Assembly: GCF_029227915.1 (NCBI RefSeq)
Contig: NC_079885.1
Coordinates: forward strand, 10,527,001 to 10,591,000
Length of the DNA: 64,000 nucleotides
Direction: 5' to 3'
From: Hydractinia symbiolongicarpus
Lineage: Eukaryota; Cnidaria; Hydrozoa; Anthoathecata; Hydractiniidae
Shown here: positions 47,602 to 61,714 of the stretch, in pieces
How the letters are laid out: the number at the start of each line of letters is the position of its first letter
Numbering within the stretch: the stretch's first letter is position 1
The notes under the pieces: generated by a model
The model's input: the letters and a program-made list of their open reading frames with translations, nothing else
Databases searched by the model: none
What the model was told of the DNA's origin: nothing
Program-made: the position numbers and the translations under genes

Positions 47602-49035
47602 ATTCGTCATTATTTTTTAACTTATTTAACATACCAGTTAATTAAAAAAGATATGGAGTGAGAGATGAGTGTGTTTTTTTATGTCAAGGATTTTCTGTTT
47701 ACATTTATAACATATGTAACATTTCTATGCCAGTGTAAGATAAATTGTGTCATTTTTTTGGTGTTTTTTTCTTTATCTCTTACATAACTTGGATACTATT
47801 GCAATTGCGACAGTTAAAAAAATTTTGTAGCCATAATGGTCATGAACTTCTAAAAAAACTGTGGCTTTTTTTAATGGTGACCAAGCACGTAGTATTGTAT
47901 GTTGCGCTTAATATCCAGGTCTTGATTAAAATTAGCTTGTTTGCTGTTAACATAAGCCTTTTTCAATGCAACAAAGGACTCTAATGAGGAAATAAAAGTG
48001 TGCCAAAGTAGGGACTTGAAATCGCCAAAAACAATGTCGACTCTAAGTAAGATTTCGGAGGTGACGAAAATTTAGGCTATAGCGTCTTCGTTTTTCTTTA
48101 GTTTTTTGCACATCATACAGTTATGATATGTTGTGCAAAATATTTTACTTTCGACAGCATTTTCTGCTGCAGAGAATGCTACCCAAGAATCTTTCATAAA
48201 AAAATTCTTAGTGTTGAAAAATATGAATGCTTTGTGCTTCCCATGTGCCAAATCTTTCTGAAAAAACATGCATTAGCATTTTGTGATTTAAACTCTCATT
48301 TTACGCATAAACATATAAAAATGCGGTAAAACTCTATTATAAAGTTCAATGACATCTTCATGTGCACACATAACAACTTCTCACCATCTTTTAAATCTTT
48401 TTTCAAAGCATGTAATTTAACACCCTTGCAAACTAATCTTGTTTAACAGAAGCAGATTGACCAGGTGACAAATTAGTAACAATGTCTGCCCATTCTGGGT
48501 TAAAGTTAAAGTTAAGGTAATCCACCAGTCCTTGTTAGGACTCTGTTCGAAGCTTGTTTTGATTTCAACAAATAAATGCAGGCCCTTGGCCTTACAACTG
48601 GGAAAGCCGATGTTTAACTACAGTTGCATGCTCTCTGACATCGGCCATATTTTTGTCTCAAGTAGGCTCATCGCTACGTAATAAAATGAGAGACATCATC
48701 ACAATCAATATTGCACAATATATAAGGATTTTGCGGCAAAGATTAACATATATCCCAAAACTGGGAGGTCTATAGCCTGCTGGTGGTCTAAAGTTTGCCG
48801 ACGAAAAAGCAAAACTAAATTCATTACTGTATACCCTAATATACTTTTTTACTTGAGAAGAACTGCTGCTTAATAACTCACGTACTTCAGTAGAAAATTC
48901 TATTAAGGCAGGGACATTGTGACAACACTTAACATAGCTGTGATTATTAAATTTATTCCATAAAATTCACATACAATATTAAAAGGTTTGCTCTACGGCG
49001 GACATTTGCTCACTCATACAAAAAAATCTTTCACT
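45631..49035 (-). mobile_element. Helitron-derived segment enclosing GATM exon 6 (copy C)
   Basis: Same as 2436-5840 at an offset of 43195: CTAG terminus at 45631-45634, exon 6 in antisense, Rep remnants at 48280-48895. Confidence 0.55.
48280..48895 (-). pseudogene. Helitron Rep fragment (copy C)
   Basis: Sequence identical to 5085-5700 as far as I compared, with the same broken motifs. Confidence 0.62.
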
Positions 49036-49325
49036 GAAGGTATGTCTTGTAGTTACTATAGTTAAGAGTGGGATATTGACATCACAGGATCCTTTTATGT
49101 ATCGAGAAAATGGTTAGTCCCCTGTACTTGATGAGCAAAACTACTGCACTATACCAATATGAACCCTATGTGGTCAACAGGAAATATGTCCAAGGGTAAC
49201 GTCTTAGAATAATCCGATCGTTAAAATTTCAATGAATGACAATGTACGTAATCATGGCTATCATGTCCACGCTGATTCTGCTCACGCATCTTGTTTCAGG
49301 TTTTGTGATATTGTTGTGCTATATT
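49033..49325 (+). pseudogene. HNH-nuclease-like fragment (copy C)
   Basis: Counterpart of 5838-6130; LHYTNMNPMW and NMSKGN are readable, with the same stops. Confidence 0.5.
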
Positions 49326-50488
49326 AGATACTGCAAGGCTATAATTAGCATAAGTTAACCCACCCTTCTACAACTAGAAATTAAAAAAAAGGTTGCGAAG
49401 CATTAAGAAAGTTGCAAGCAAAATTGAAACCAGCCAATAGTTGTCCCTAGTGCTTCTTGTTTCTCTTTGATACAATACGGCGAGGTGCTAACATCTTCAT
49501 GCTGCTGATATATGGGAATGCCACAAAACTGATATCATAGACGTAGAAACAATTCTGGGGACGAGGTTGTGAATAAAATCGCCGCGGAACAACAACATTT
49601 CGTTGCGCTAAAGTAGTGATTTTTTGGCGAAAATTCAACATGCGCAGAATATTTCTTTTCAGAAGGTGCGAGAAAATTAGATCGCGCGAAACTAAACAAA
49701 AACGGTTACTGAGAAATTTATTTCCATATTGTCAGTATTGGTAACGTAAATTCAAAATTGATGAAGCTGTTAGCGTCAATAATTCATGCAAAGTTATACT
49801 TTATAAAGTTAAAACCCTTATTCTAAAGGATATGCAATACATTGAGTTGTACAACCCGTAGTGTGCAAAATTGTCACGAATTAAAGGGATGCGCGTCGTA
49901 AGGTCGCCATATCAACAGGAAGTTAATACTCGTGTCGAAGGTAATGTTATAGAGATTTTCGCGTTAACGATTTCGGAGATGAGAAGACGAACGAAGCAGC
50001 TTGTGGTGTTCTTTTCATGTAAAAATACCGGCACTATTATGAAAATCAATTTCTTGAAGCCACGGAATCTGTTGCAATGAATTTAAAAAACTTACGGGAA
50101 ACAATAAAAACAAACAATCTACAGAAACGAAAACAATTTATTAACTTTATCAAGATTTATAGAACAGCTTCACATTTTTGACAAAAAAACAATTACAACG
50201 CAGTTTGAGATTTCGCTTTCTTCTTTTTATCTCACATATTGAAAGATAACATCTCTCACCCAATTGTACGCAGTCTAAAAGGAAAAAGAAAACTTTTTTG
50301 TAGTAAAGTTTCTAAATACATTAAAATCCAGTGCCTTTGAGGGGCAATACTTAGAGCTAACCTTCTAAACTGCAAATATATATCATTTGTTGGGACAGAG
50401 TTCTCAAAAGGTGTTTATTAGATACAATATGCTTGATATAATAAATGAAGTCATGCACCTCTGTTTACTTTCAGGGTTGTCTTCTTTT

Positions 50489-50561
50489 GGGGATTGGTAG
50501 TTTAGTTGGCAGAGTGTTTACTTCATATTCATATGGGTTTAATCCCACATAACAGTTGCGG
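50489..50561 (+). repeat. tRNA-derived SINE head (copy C)
   Basis: A box at 50498-50509 and B box at 50536-50545, as in 7294-7366. Confidence 0.45.
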
Positions 50562-51777
50562 TTTGTTGAACAGAAATTTAAAATTTAAATCTAGAACTGC
50601 CTTTGTTGTCCTGGAAAAAAATTGACAGGGTAAATTTATTAGAATTAATAAGGCTAACCACATAAAATATAGATAACCACTTTTTTAGGCCAAGACAACA
50701 AAATTGAAAGCACTGCTTTTTATTTGGAAAGCACAAATTGTATAAATTTAAAATTTTGCTTAAGCTTGCCCTCTTACGGCTTTTCTGGCTAAATGACAAA
50801 TTCATAACAATCATATCCTTATTTTTCCTTTTAGCCAGGTAAACATAAATATAAATATATGATATTAAAGTCATTTAGGCGCCAAATAAAAGATTGCTTA
50901 GTCCATCAGTGAGTAAAAACTAAAAAATTAGGCAATTTTAGTAATCCTTAAATGAAAAGTTCCAACCATACCAACAAAGGGTGCTGGCAGTTTCCGAATC
51001 TGGTCAAATCTTTCTAAAAGTGTTTTTTTTAAGGATTTGATTGACGCAAGGCCAAGAGAAATTAAATCACAGTTTTCAGTCCTAGACGTAATCAAAAACA
51101 CATGCAGAAAAATGTCATTATATATATATATTATATGTTATTTTTTCAACCAACATTTATCAAATCAGGCAGGGGAAACTATACATGTCTTGCATAATCC
51201 TTAAATTAAGGTGCAACACAAAATTTTTCATAAGACTAACACAAATACAAAAATATGTCCTTAACTTCATCCTGGAACATTATTCACTTCTTTGGTAAGG
51301 CAAACCAGGTCAAGCGTATTTTGCAATCACACTATTTTGAAAACTATGCCGAAAGACGTCTTTCATTATAAAATAGCACGATCGGATAAAAAGAGGATAA
51401 AAGAAGATTCTGTGTTTAATGAAGAAAATGATTGTCAAATGGCTTATAGTATATATAAAAGTAAAATGAAAATTTTTACATTAATTTTCTATAATTTTAA
51501 AAAAACAAAATTTTCAAATGCATGTTGGCAGTGGACAAGAGACTGTAATTTAATTTTCCTTGGACTAATATTACGAGAAAAGTGTCAAACAGTTCTAAAA
51601 ACGCACACAAATTTTAAAGGACAGGTGCGGCTTTGGCTTCCTTGGAGCTCTGTTAAAATTAGAGTTTCGCACATCGCATGAACCTGAGGCTACCATATTA
51701 TGTTCTGGTAAAGCATTATTTCTAGCTAGTCGATAAAGCCCGTGGAGAAATCCACTTAGGCAGATGTGTATGGTACA
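50562..51777. other. Intergenic, no gene recognised
   Basis: Near-identity with copy A ends at about 50758. ORF 51292-51681 (129 residues) is longer than its counterpart in A because of small indels; no motif, and the disagreement argues against coding. Confidence 0.45.
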
Positions 51778-51851
51778 CCAAAGTCACATTAATACAGTTA
51801 TCTTGAGATAACAAATGTTATCTTAAGATAACTCTATTAATGTGACTTTGG
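51778..51851. repeat. 74-bp palindrome (copy C)
   Basis: Counterpart of 8587-8660, with TCTTGAGATAAC in place of TCTTAAGATAAC in the left arm. Confidence 0.8.
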
Positions 51852-52509
51852 AATGCGTGCATATTCACATTAATGTCCTGAATGTAAGATAATTCGAGTA
51901 ATCTATGATATTTTTCCCTCGCTTAAAATATTTTTTCTGGCTGCCTTAAAATAGTTTTTTGTTCGCCTCCCCTTTAATAACAAATACTCGAACATACATC
52001 AGATATTGTTAGACGAGATATTTTCCTATAAGTAATGGAAAAAAGTATAATTTTGACTAAGAAATATTAATAAATTATTATAGAGTACACAATGAAAAGG
52101 AAAACAAAGGGCCGAAAGAGAAGAAAACAAAAAGTAAAAAAGCATGATTTACAGCAAGACTAAGTAATGTAAGTATTCAAACATTTAATTGAAGTTACTA
52201 ATGACGATTCGAAAACGTTATGTAACAACGTAAATTCGATTTTGTTCTAAATATTTCTGTCGGTGTGAATAAAAATTTGCCAGAGGGGTACAACTACATT
52301 GTATTAATGCAACAAATGAACATTAGCTGCTGGATGATTTCCATTCATTTCAAAGAATCTTTTGAGTTTTATTTAAGGTATATATATCTTTATCTGGTTA
52401 AAATGATGAATGCAACTGAACAATTAACTACCTAAAGGACACAAATTAATGCTGATATAAAAAATGCGTCAATAATATTTGCAATGTAGTTTGCGTATTA
52501 GGCCAAAAG

Positions 52510-52794
52510 CAAAATTAAATGTCGCAAAATTAAATGTCGCAAAATTAAATGTCGCAAAATTAAATGTCGCAAAATTAAATGTCGCAAAATTAAATGTCGC
52601 AAAATTAAATGTCGCAAAATTAAATGTCGCAAAATTAAATGTCGCAAAATTAAATGTCGCAAAATTAAATGTCGCAAAATTAAATGTCCCAAAATTAAAT
52701 GTCGCAAAATTAAATGTCGCAAAATTAAATGTCCCAAAATTAAATGTCGCAAAATTAAATGTCGCAAAATTAAATGTCGCAAAATTAAATGTCG
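52510..52794. repeat. 15-bp minisatellite, 19 units
   Basis: Units of CAAAATTAAATGTCG, two ending in C. As 15 is divisible by three, all frames stay open, giving spurious KLNVA-repeat and RHLIL-repeat ORFs on the two strands. Confidence 0.95.
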
Positions 52795-54536
52795 CAAAAG
52801 ATCAGGTGAGTACCTAAATCGCAAACATTAATGTCGGAAAATGTTGGAATCCCGACAAAAAATTAGATAGTCATAGCGGAAGAAACATATTTGAAATATT
52901 AGATGACAGGTCGAATTTCTCAAAACCGTGAAAACAATAAACATGTTCATATAATTACACACATTTATGTCGCAAAATTTATTCTTTTTTTAACATTTAT
53001 GACACATTCTTTTATACAAGCATTTAAGTGCTTTAAAAAGCAATAATCGGCAAAAAGGAAATTTAAGGGCCGTCGACAAAATATTTCTGTCACGAAAAAA
53101 CGGACTTTGTTCATTTAGGTCCAGACTCCCCCCCTCCCCCCCTATGTCAAAACGTACCACTAAAAAATATTCATAGAATAATTTTTATTGACACATTTTA
53201 TCGCTGGTGGGTGGTTTTTCGCTCAATCCTTCACTACTACCATACAGGGTGCAAAATTGAGGACATAAACGTCGAAAAGCTAGTGTTAGGCGACCCCATC
53301 TTTGCAAACAATGGAAAAACCACGAAATATGCGACTGGATATCTTACCCAGAACAAAAATCACCACTATTAATAAAGAGACCCATAAACATATTTTCTCA
53401 TTGAGTCTTGGAGTATAACAAGGGTTCCTCGTTAACCCTGTCTTTTGATTTGGAAAATTCCGTAGAGTGATTGATAAGGTATATGGTGATATGGAAAAAG
53501 GTGGAAAAGCTAACTTTTAACAGCTTCGATTCTGAATTAGTTAAAAATGTCTGAAAAGCTTGAGGAATGGAAAGACATTATATGTACCAATTCACAAGAA
53601 GGAGGTGCCACATAATCTTTGCCAGTACAGCGCGATCCTTTTTGACATAACGTCTTAACAACGACTGAGTAATGGACTAACCTTACACAATACTTAAAGC
53701 TGATGGAACTGGAAATACCTTCTCCTCAGTTAATATATTGTATGGTAGCTTTCACACCCTGAAACATTTCAATAAATCAGCAAAGGCATAAATATTGTCA
53801 AGAAGGCTGTTATTGTCATCTTATTAGGCCGACCAGGGCAGGTAAAATAAGAGCTAGCCATATTCAGTCGGTATAAAAAGCATAACCTGTGGTCATTAAC
53901 GTAGTCATATACTGCTCTCCTTAAAAACCTTTAAATGCAGAAGGAGCAACTATTCCTGTGGTGTCCTTACGAGACGCTGGACATTAAGCTTATTTATGAA
54001 GAAACATATATGACTGAGTAACGGCAGAATGTCAAACCCCAGCTCAACAAAACAAAACGTACATGCTTGTTTGTGAAACTTGAACATCCGAGAAGTGATA
54101 GTATTCTAGAGTGAGGCTATAATGGCTGGTATGCTCAGAGAGATTTTTGGGGATGAAAAAAGTTAAAAATGTGGCAATACCCGTAATTTTTCCAGCCACC
54201 AGATCCGAATTGGTTGGGGGCCATCCTATGTCACCCTCTCTTGGATGGGACAAAAATTATTTGGTAATTTAGATATAGCCTTGAAGATAAAACATTGCTT
54301 TAAAACATCAAAGGCTGTAGAGCTTATACAATAGCTAGTAAGGAAAACTGTAGAAAAACTGTGGGATAAGGTTAAGACATTCGTGAGCTAAACGATGATC
54401 GGTAGCCACTAAAGAAAAAGACGGAGCCATTGCGGTCCTTTGGGATGAACTCGATGGTAGAGATGGCCCACGTCTGCGCTAGGAAATTGAACAACTGTAG
54501 CCGCACCACGTACCCCATCGAGTTCTTATCTATACA
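52795..54536. other. Intergenic, nothing recognised
   Basis: Counterpart of 9381-11039, with two short insertions near 53401 and 53860. No gene. Confidence 0.4.
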
Positions 54537-54836
54537 GTGGTATGTCTAGTGGATAACAACAATCCTCACAAGCACAAGAAAGGCGAGAGACACAATCACG
54601 ACATGGTCAAATGTCAACGGAAAGAGCTCACGAAGAGACTAAATGCCCTAAGAGCGTGGTACCCCGATATTATAGTAAGGGAACCAGAATGCAACGATGC
54701 CAATGTTGTTCAGGCAAGGTGTCGTTTCACATAAGAGGTTCTTATTACTGAATATTTTGACCGCAACCACTCAACACTACCTGATGAAGATACGCGTGAG
54801 CGTTTCGAAGAGATGTTTAACATCAATATGGCATGA
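54537..54836 (+). pseudogene. Unknown coding remnant (better-preserved copy)
   Basis: Reads on from GTG: DNNNPHKHKKGERHNHD, KRLNALRAWYPDIIVREPE, one TAA, then EYFDRNHSTLPDEDTRERF and TGA. A single internal stop separates two plausible protein pieces. Family unknown. Confidence 0.35.
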
Positions 54837-55800
54837 GACGGCAAACGCCACTTTTGCTAATTTGTAAGTCTGATGGCTTACAAAGGCAATAGCCTTTTAA
54901 TTCGATGAACCTTGTCACTGTTGCACTTATTTTTGAGGTTTCTTTACATCCTCTGGAACAATTCTTCAATGACAAAACTACACCAAAATCAGGCTCCACA
55001 AGGTAGTATAGGACACATTTGATAAGTTCTATGATAATACGATCCAGTCATACATTTTCTCACTACAAAAGGCAATTTAATTGCTTATTGCCGAATCCAA
55101 TGATGTTTTGGTTGATGCCTGGATTTGCGCTACCTGTAATTGCACAATAGCTTTATCTTTCCCTCATTTTTCAACGTCATCATGTCCCGATAGTCTACCA
55201 AAAAGAAGGTTAAAGCAGAAGAAAGCTTATGCATTGAAGGCTTTTTCTTTATTCTGATAGCATGCATGTGTTTGTTTAAAACCCTGTATCGCTACATGCG
55301 CTTTGTTTGTTCTAAATTCTAATCCTGGTATCAGGGACGTTTATGCAATTCTTGTTTTATTGTGTAATCATCGAACAAGATGACACCTGTCGTATCCACT
55401 GGCCAATTTAAGTGCCTTTTTTGCTCCTCCCTTTGCAAGCAGTAAAAATGGATAAATTGTCAGGTGTGTCACATCGAAGAGCCGAGATTTCGGTAGGTTT
55501 TGTGTTCGCCACGGACTGATCTCTGCTATTTGAGCCTTCGGTCTCTGAGGATCGCGCAAACTTATACCATACGTCAGGATCAATCACAGGTAGGGCTAAA
55601 GCTTCCGCTCCACAAAGATATATAGCTCTGGATTGTGAAGTACTATGTACAGTAGAGGCTATGACTTAAGACTCTACAGTTTTGATGTTCTGCTTAAGAT
55701 CTTCGTCCTTCTTCTTTTTTGGTGCTGCTAACTTGTGACCTTTGGCTACTCCCCCTGGACGCTTAATATACGCCTTTTTTCATTGCGCATTTATTTTCTA
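54837..55800. other. Intergenic, nothing recognised
   Basis: Counterpart of 11336-12292. Confidence 0.4.
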
Positions 55801-56604
55801 GACGAAACCCTCTATAAATACTTGCTACCCTTACGAGGCTTCATATATTTGTTCGTTGCCGTTAGAAATTTTTTTAAATCAATGTGATCATGCTCATCTG
55901 AGGGTTGGCGAAAGCTCGCTTGCAAAAAAATAAAATATATGAATAGTGGAATTTTCATTTTATTTAACATCAATCCTTTAGATAGCTTCAGCAGACAATT
56001 CCCCATCTTCTTGTTTTTTCTTTGGCTCTTTAGGATTTTGTTTATATACGTGGACAACCTTGCATGATTGAGCGTATGTCCTAGCAGCATCGCGCGTGCA
56101 AAAGTGCAGTAGACAAGACCCCTAAGTATGCCATTAAATCCTTAACGAATGGGTCTTGTTAAAAATCTTGCTTCAGGGCATCCACACTGTCGAGTTGAAC
56201 AAAATTGTTCACATTCATTTTGAGTAGAGCTTATCGACGGATGCCTCTTTAGAACTCATTGCTTCTACAGGAGTATCGACTACATCAAACACTTGTGCGG
56301 GTTCACTCATGTTTATTGTAACCTTTCGGTATTTAATAAAGCACCATAATATCTATTGGCGCTAGAAATCATCAGAGAATTCTTTCAACACAAATTTTAT
56401 ATATGTAGATACTTCTTACTGATCAAACTAACTTTTACAATAATAAGACAATTATATACAAAATTATTACAATAAGTTAATAAAGGGTTTTCATGTCTAG
56501 TGAGGTCTTCTTAACAAATGAGTGATTAAGGGTTTCCGCGCAGCGTGTTCTCCTCCGCCTTGCTGCCGTAAATGTATAGCAACTTTCGAGGCGTCTCTTT
56601 ACGT
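55801..56604 (-). repeat. Repeat block (copy C of the 12293-type)
   Basis: Matches 12293-13084 and 37668-38500. Confidence 0.6.
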
Positions 56605-57285
56605 ACATTGTGTGTTGCCGAAGCAACAATGTCACAAAACCTAAAGCAAGAATGCGTGAGCAAAATCCGCGTGTAGATAATCGTCAGGACTACGTACATT
56701 GTCATTTAATAGAAGTTTATTGATGTGACACATTTGATTATACTGAAACGTAAAGGTTACCCTCGGACATGTTTTTGTTGCTCACATAGGGTTGGTATTG
56801 GTATAGTGTAGTCGTTTGACTACTTCCTCAAGTGATGAAGATGCACCATTTTCTCGATACAAGTGATGACAATGTGCCACTCTTTGCCATAATTAATCCA
56901 AGACATACCTTCAGTGAACTGTGCTTCAATGCGCTCTTGTAGCGTTTTTGTATTGCAGCCTAGATAGTCTTGAGAATTTAGTTTCTTGTCATGCCTAATG
57001 GCCTGGTATGACCTAACACGAACGCCATGCGCAAGGTGTTTTATAGGATTACAAATAGGGCACTAATATTTTATCTTACCACAAGGACAAAAACTACTTC
57101 TTTCATGCTCAGCCCGAAATAAAGTTTCTCGCAGGAGAAAAAAGCACAACCGCTATGCTCCCTGCAGGTATTTTTCTACTTACCGCAAGGACACAGTTAA
57201 CCGCCACTATGGTCCTACACCTACATTGTCTACAGGGCACTTCAGACGTTTCTCTCACGCTCTTTTAATTTCAAGACATTCAGCA
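56605..57285 (-). pseudogene. Zinc-ribbon plus HNH-nuclease-like remnant (copy C)
   Basis: Counterpart of 13085-13760. Here KLNSQDYLGCNTKTLQE is open where copy A has a stop, continuing to RIEAQFTEGMSWINYGKEWH. Later frame changes and stops remain. Confidence 0.52.
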
Positions 57286-57438
57286 CATTGCCACTACTAC
57301 GTTTGCTCACCCTAAAATTACCTAGAGAGCATTGTCCTTCCATGTCCTTTTGTGATTGGCTACAGGTTAGAAACAAAACTTTGAACATCTATTTTCGAAA
57401 CAAAACCCACGTATGAGAATCTCTCAAGAACTTTGATT

Positions 57439-57439
57439 T

Positions 57440-57472
<33 letters not shown>
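57439..57472. repeat. TTG microsatellite (copy C)
   Basis: (TTG) run of about 11 units, longer than at 13928. Confidence 0.9.
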
Positions 57473-57479
<7 letters not shown>

Positions 57480-58984
57480 GCAATTTTCCTCGAGAGGTTT
57501 TTTGATTCAACTTCGAGTATCCCACACAAAGCCTTTGGTTTTCCATATCCATGATAGTATAGTATTAGTATCAAGGTAAGAACTTCCAGGGGTCGTTCCT
57601 ACGCAGACATTTGGCACAAATTTTTGACTGACATTTGGCACAATTTTACCGGCATGGCACAAGTGGTAAAAGGTGGGACGAGACAGCTCGGCTCACAATA
57701 CTAATGCACTCGTTCGCGCATAACATATATTACTACTGCTCCACCACGAATATAGTTTACTTTGAAGTTAGTATATACTCTTTTAATGTTATCTCTTCTT
57801 ACACAATTCTATATGCATGTCAAAATTTATACAAAAAAATCTCACTTATTCAACGAGGTGTGCACATATTTGAACAGTTTGTTTGAATAGCAGAGTTTTG
57901 TACTGGTGGAGCAAATTGGATCTTGTATATACTGCGTCATTAATGATTTCGATTGCTTTATAATTGATTACTTGCGTCATAATTACATGTTGAATTGCAT
58001 GTTTAATTAAATACTAAAAAATTCACGCGGTTTCGTTTTTCTTCTTAAATTGCAAAGGGGTCCTGTGCAAATACCGTCCTCTAAGAATTTACGTTTTTCA
58101 TGGAACGCTGGAAGGCCTCGCTTTATTTTTAAAAAAACTAAAAAAAATTCATATTACCAATAACACGAAATTTTATTAAGGCGCGGTTCCTACTAAATCA
58201 AAATTGCCCAGAGTGATTGATCTGTATTGTGCAACAATTCCCACTGTAAGAATAAACAGATTAAGATAATACGCGTTGTAATTATAGAAAATTTGAGCTT
58301 ATGTAAAATTAATTATTTGATGCAATGCAAAGGATGATAATTGTAAATTTTTCATTTCAACTGTGGCAGTGTTGTGTACAGATCGAAAAATTGTGTAGTG
58401 TCTCTCAAAATATATCTACCTTTAGAAACAAATCACAATATGATGCATAGAGCTTTATCTAAATGTTATCCTTTGCACTTCGATCAAACATCAGGGTAAG
58501 GTTACGTTTTTATGAATCATTTAATGTAGTCATACTAAATTATCTTCTCAAGTACTTCATAGATGATGGCAATTCATGGGAATAAAACCCAGTCGATTCA
58601 TCATCTTTGCAGTACTTGGGAAGCTAATGCCCAGCTTTACTTCGGTACTATCACTTATCATATGGTTAAGTTCTTCTCGCACTGTGATTGGCTAATCACA
58701 GTGCACGAAATATTTGCTATATCGTTTGCACCCATTTTTCGATGACATGGTCAAATCATACTTTTAATAAAAAAAAACTCTCGATATTACAAAGCGCCTT
58801 AATATATTATCTCGATTAAATTAACAAACTGATTTATGTCACTCATTCTTAAGGATACTGTAGTTTAACTAAATAATTTTTTTACAATACAACACTAAAG
58901 GACGTAGACGTTATACGTGGAAAGATAACAAAAGACACTGTAGTCCCTTTATTTGTACGTCCAAAAGCCATGTTTCCTTAATCA
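57473..58984. other. Intergenic, no gene recognised
   Basis: Counterpart of 13956-15370 with scattered indels. About 75 bp near 58860-58940 is absent from A. Confidence 0.45.
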
Positions 58985-61714
58985 TCTCTATAATAATACG
59001 CCAGTTCCGTGTGTCTGTAACAGGCAAAGTGGATGTGTTGTTTTTTCTAAAGAAACAGCCGCGGTAGCATGTCACTTTTGCTAAACTTTTATTTTTATTC
59101 TGTCTTTTGTGTGCTTTTTGAAATTAATTCAAAATTTTTGTTTTAAAAAAGTCACGGTTAATTTATTTTATTGTTCTCATAAAAACCTTTGTGTAATTAT
59201 GTAAACTTTATTACACAAAAGTCAATTTTTATTATTCCCTTAAGCACGTGTCTATTATGTCTACTGTTATATGAAAAACATATTGGTTTTATTTATTCCC
59301 GGTTGAATGGAATTAACAACAAAACGTTTTGACGAAAAGAACAATGAATTTCGCTGTTTGGCTAAAACAGATCATGTGATAAATTAAAGTGATTTCATTA
59401 GTTAGGAATTTTATTGCATGCGAATTTAAATTTACCGTGACGGGAGCTTTGTTATAAATTGTTATACGAGTAAAGTCACAGCCAATTAACGTTGTTATTA
59501 TAGTTGTCAATTTCGTTCAAAAGTTTTAATTGTTTGCGTCTTTAAAATAAAACTGACAACAAATGATTTTGTGATAAGAAACATAGAATAAATTTTAAAT
59601 GTTTTTGAGTGGATATCTCCACGAGATTTCGTTTAAAACGAACGAATAAAATAAATTTAAGTGAATTATTCCACGGGTTTAAATAACTAGTCTATATAAT
59701 AATACGCCAGTTCCGTGTGTCTGTCTGTCACTTATGTAAAGTGAATTACATTCTTCAAAATTTTCTTTAACAAATTCTATAAAACATCGCCTATAAAATT
59801 GTTCTGTAATTTACCAAACTTTACCGATAAAATAGTATTGACGTCAAAGGAAAGTTAATTAAGATTAGTGAAGCCATTACAATGCACTTAAAACTTTGAG
59901 GCCAAATAACTTGGAAACGAGGTAGTGACGTCAATGTTTTTTCACCGCGTGGGTAACTAGGGACAAACTGGGACCAATTTGGGTAAGTTTTCCAAACCTG
60001 GGTCCCCGAATCCGTTTCGGAATTAATGGGTTGATGACGTCATCAAAAAAAGCTTTATTCCCTAATATCTCTGCAACCGTTCGTCAAAAGTAGATGATCC
60101 TATACATATTCTTGATCAGCGTTTCAAGATCTATACGATGAAAGAACAGGTATACAGATTTTCAACTAAAAAAATTGGTACTTTTCACGTGCCATTGCTG
60201 ACGTCAGCAAAATTTGTAAACCCTTATATCTCATTAACCGCTCATCAAAAGCACATGATCATATACATTTTCTTGATCAGCAGTTTAAGCTCTACACAAT
60301 AGACGCAATGAATTAGCTGAATTTCGTCAATTTGTTTTTGTATATGCACTGCTGACGTCAGCAAAATGTCTAAAATAACCAATTTTTACATTGTCCTCCT
60401 GCCAAAGTGGATTTTTCCACGGGCTTTATCGACTAGTCTATATAATAATACGCTAAGTGTGTCTGTCTGTGTGTCTGTGACAGGCAAATGGATGTCTTCA
60501 TTTTCCTTTGATGTTGCCGAAAAATGCATGTCTAATATGTTAAAGTTTCTGACGTTACGACGCGACGAAAATAACACTACTTTAACGTCAATATCCTATA
60601 TTAAATTAATGAAGCCATTACAGTGCACCTAAAACTTTGAGGCCAAATAACTTGGAAACGAGGTGGTGAAGTCAATGATTTTTCACCGCGTGGGTAACTA
60701 GGGACCAACTAGGACCAATTTGGGTAATTTTCCCAAACCTGGGTCCCCGAATCCGTTTCGGAATGGACGGGTTGATGACGTCATCGAAAAACCTTCAAAT
60801 CCTAATATCTCTGCAACCGTTTGTCAAAAATACGCGATCCTATACATTTTCTTGATAAGCGTTTCAAGACCTATAAAATGAAGGCAGCAGGTATACAAAT
60901 TTCTAAAAAAAAAATTTGGGGGGTTTAAATGGCCATTGCTGACATCAGCAAAATGTTAAAACCCTTATGTCTCATTAACTGCTTATCAAAAAGATATGAT
61001 CATATACATTTTCTTGGTCAGCGTTTTAACATCTGCATAGTACAGGCAACGAATAAGCTAAATTTCGCCAAATATTTTTGTAATTGCACTGCTGACGTCA
61101 GCAAAAAATCTAAAACAACCTACTTTTCCATTGTCCTTCTGCCTAAGTGGATTTTTCCACGGGCCTTATCGACTAGTCTATATAATAATACGCCAGTTCC
61201 GTGTGTCTGTGACAGGCAAAGTGGATGTGTTCATTTTTCTTTGATGTTACCGAAAAATACATGTCTATTACGACAAATTTTCTGACGTTACAGCGCGACG
61301 TCAATAATACTACTTTAACGTCAATATCCTATATTAAAATAATGAAGGCATTACAGTGCATCTAAAACTTTGAGGGCAAATAACTTGGAAACGATGTGGT
61401 GACGTCAATGATTTTTCACCGCGTGGGTAACTAGGGACCACCTAGGACCAATTTGGGTAATTTTCCCAAACCTGGGTCCCCAAATCCGTTTCGGAATGGA
61501 CGGGTTAATTACGTCATCAAAAATCTTCAAACCCTAATATCTCTGCAACCGTTTACCAAAAGTACATGATCCTATACATTTTGTTAATCAGTGCTTCAAG
61601 ATCTATACGATGAAGGCAACAGGTATACGAATTTCTTAAAAAAAATTTTGGGTTTTGACGGTTCATTGCTGACGTCAGCAAAATTTTTAAAACCTTATAT
61701 CTCCTTAGGCGTTT
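58985..61714 (+). mobile_element. Head-to-tail array of four non-autonomous Helitrons
   Basis: Units 58985-59690, 59691-60436, 60437-61176 and 61177-61714 (3' end missing). Each begins TCTATATAATAATACGC or TCTCTATAATAATACG; complete ones end with a ggatttttcc-type hairpin and CTAG. Units 2-4 share internal blocks such as gtgggtaactagggacca and tgctgacgtcagcaaaat, so they are one family. Short ORFs inside are not genes. Confidence 0.8.

Noticed and set aside
52479-52817. 112-residue KLNVA-repeat ORF and the 108-residue RHLIL-repeat ORF on the other strand
   Set aside because: Both are translations of a 15-bp minisatellite. The copy A locus has only four units and no such protein.
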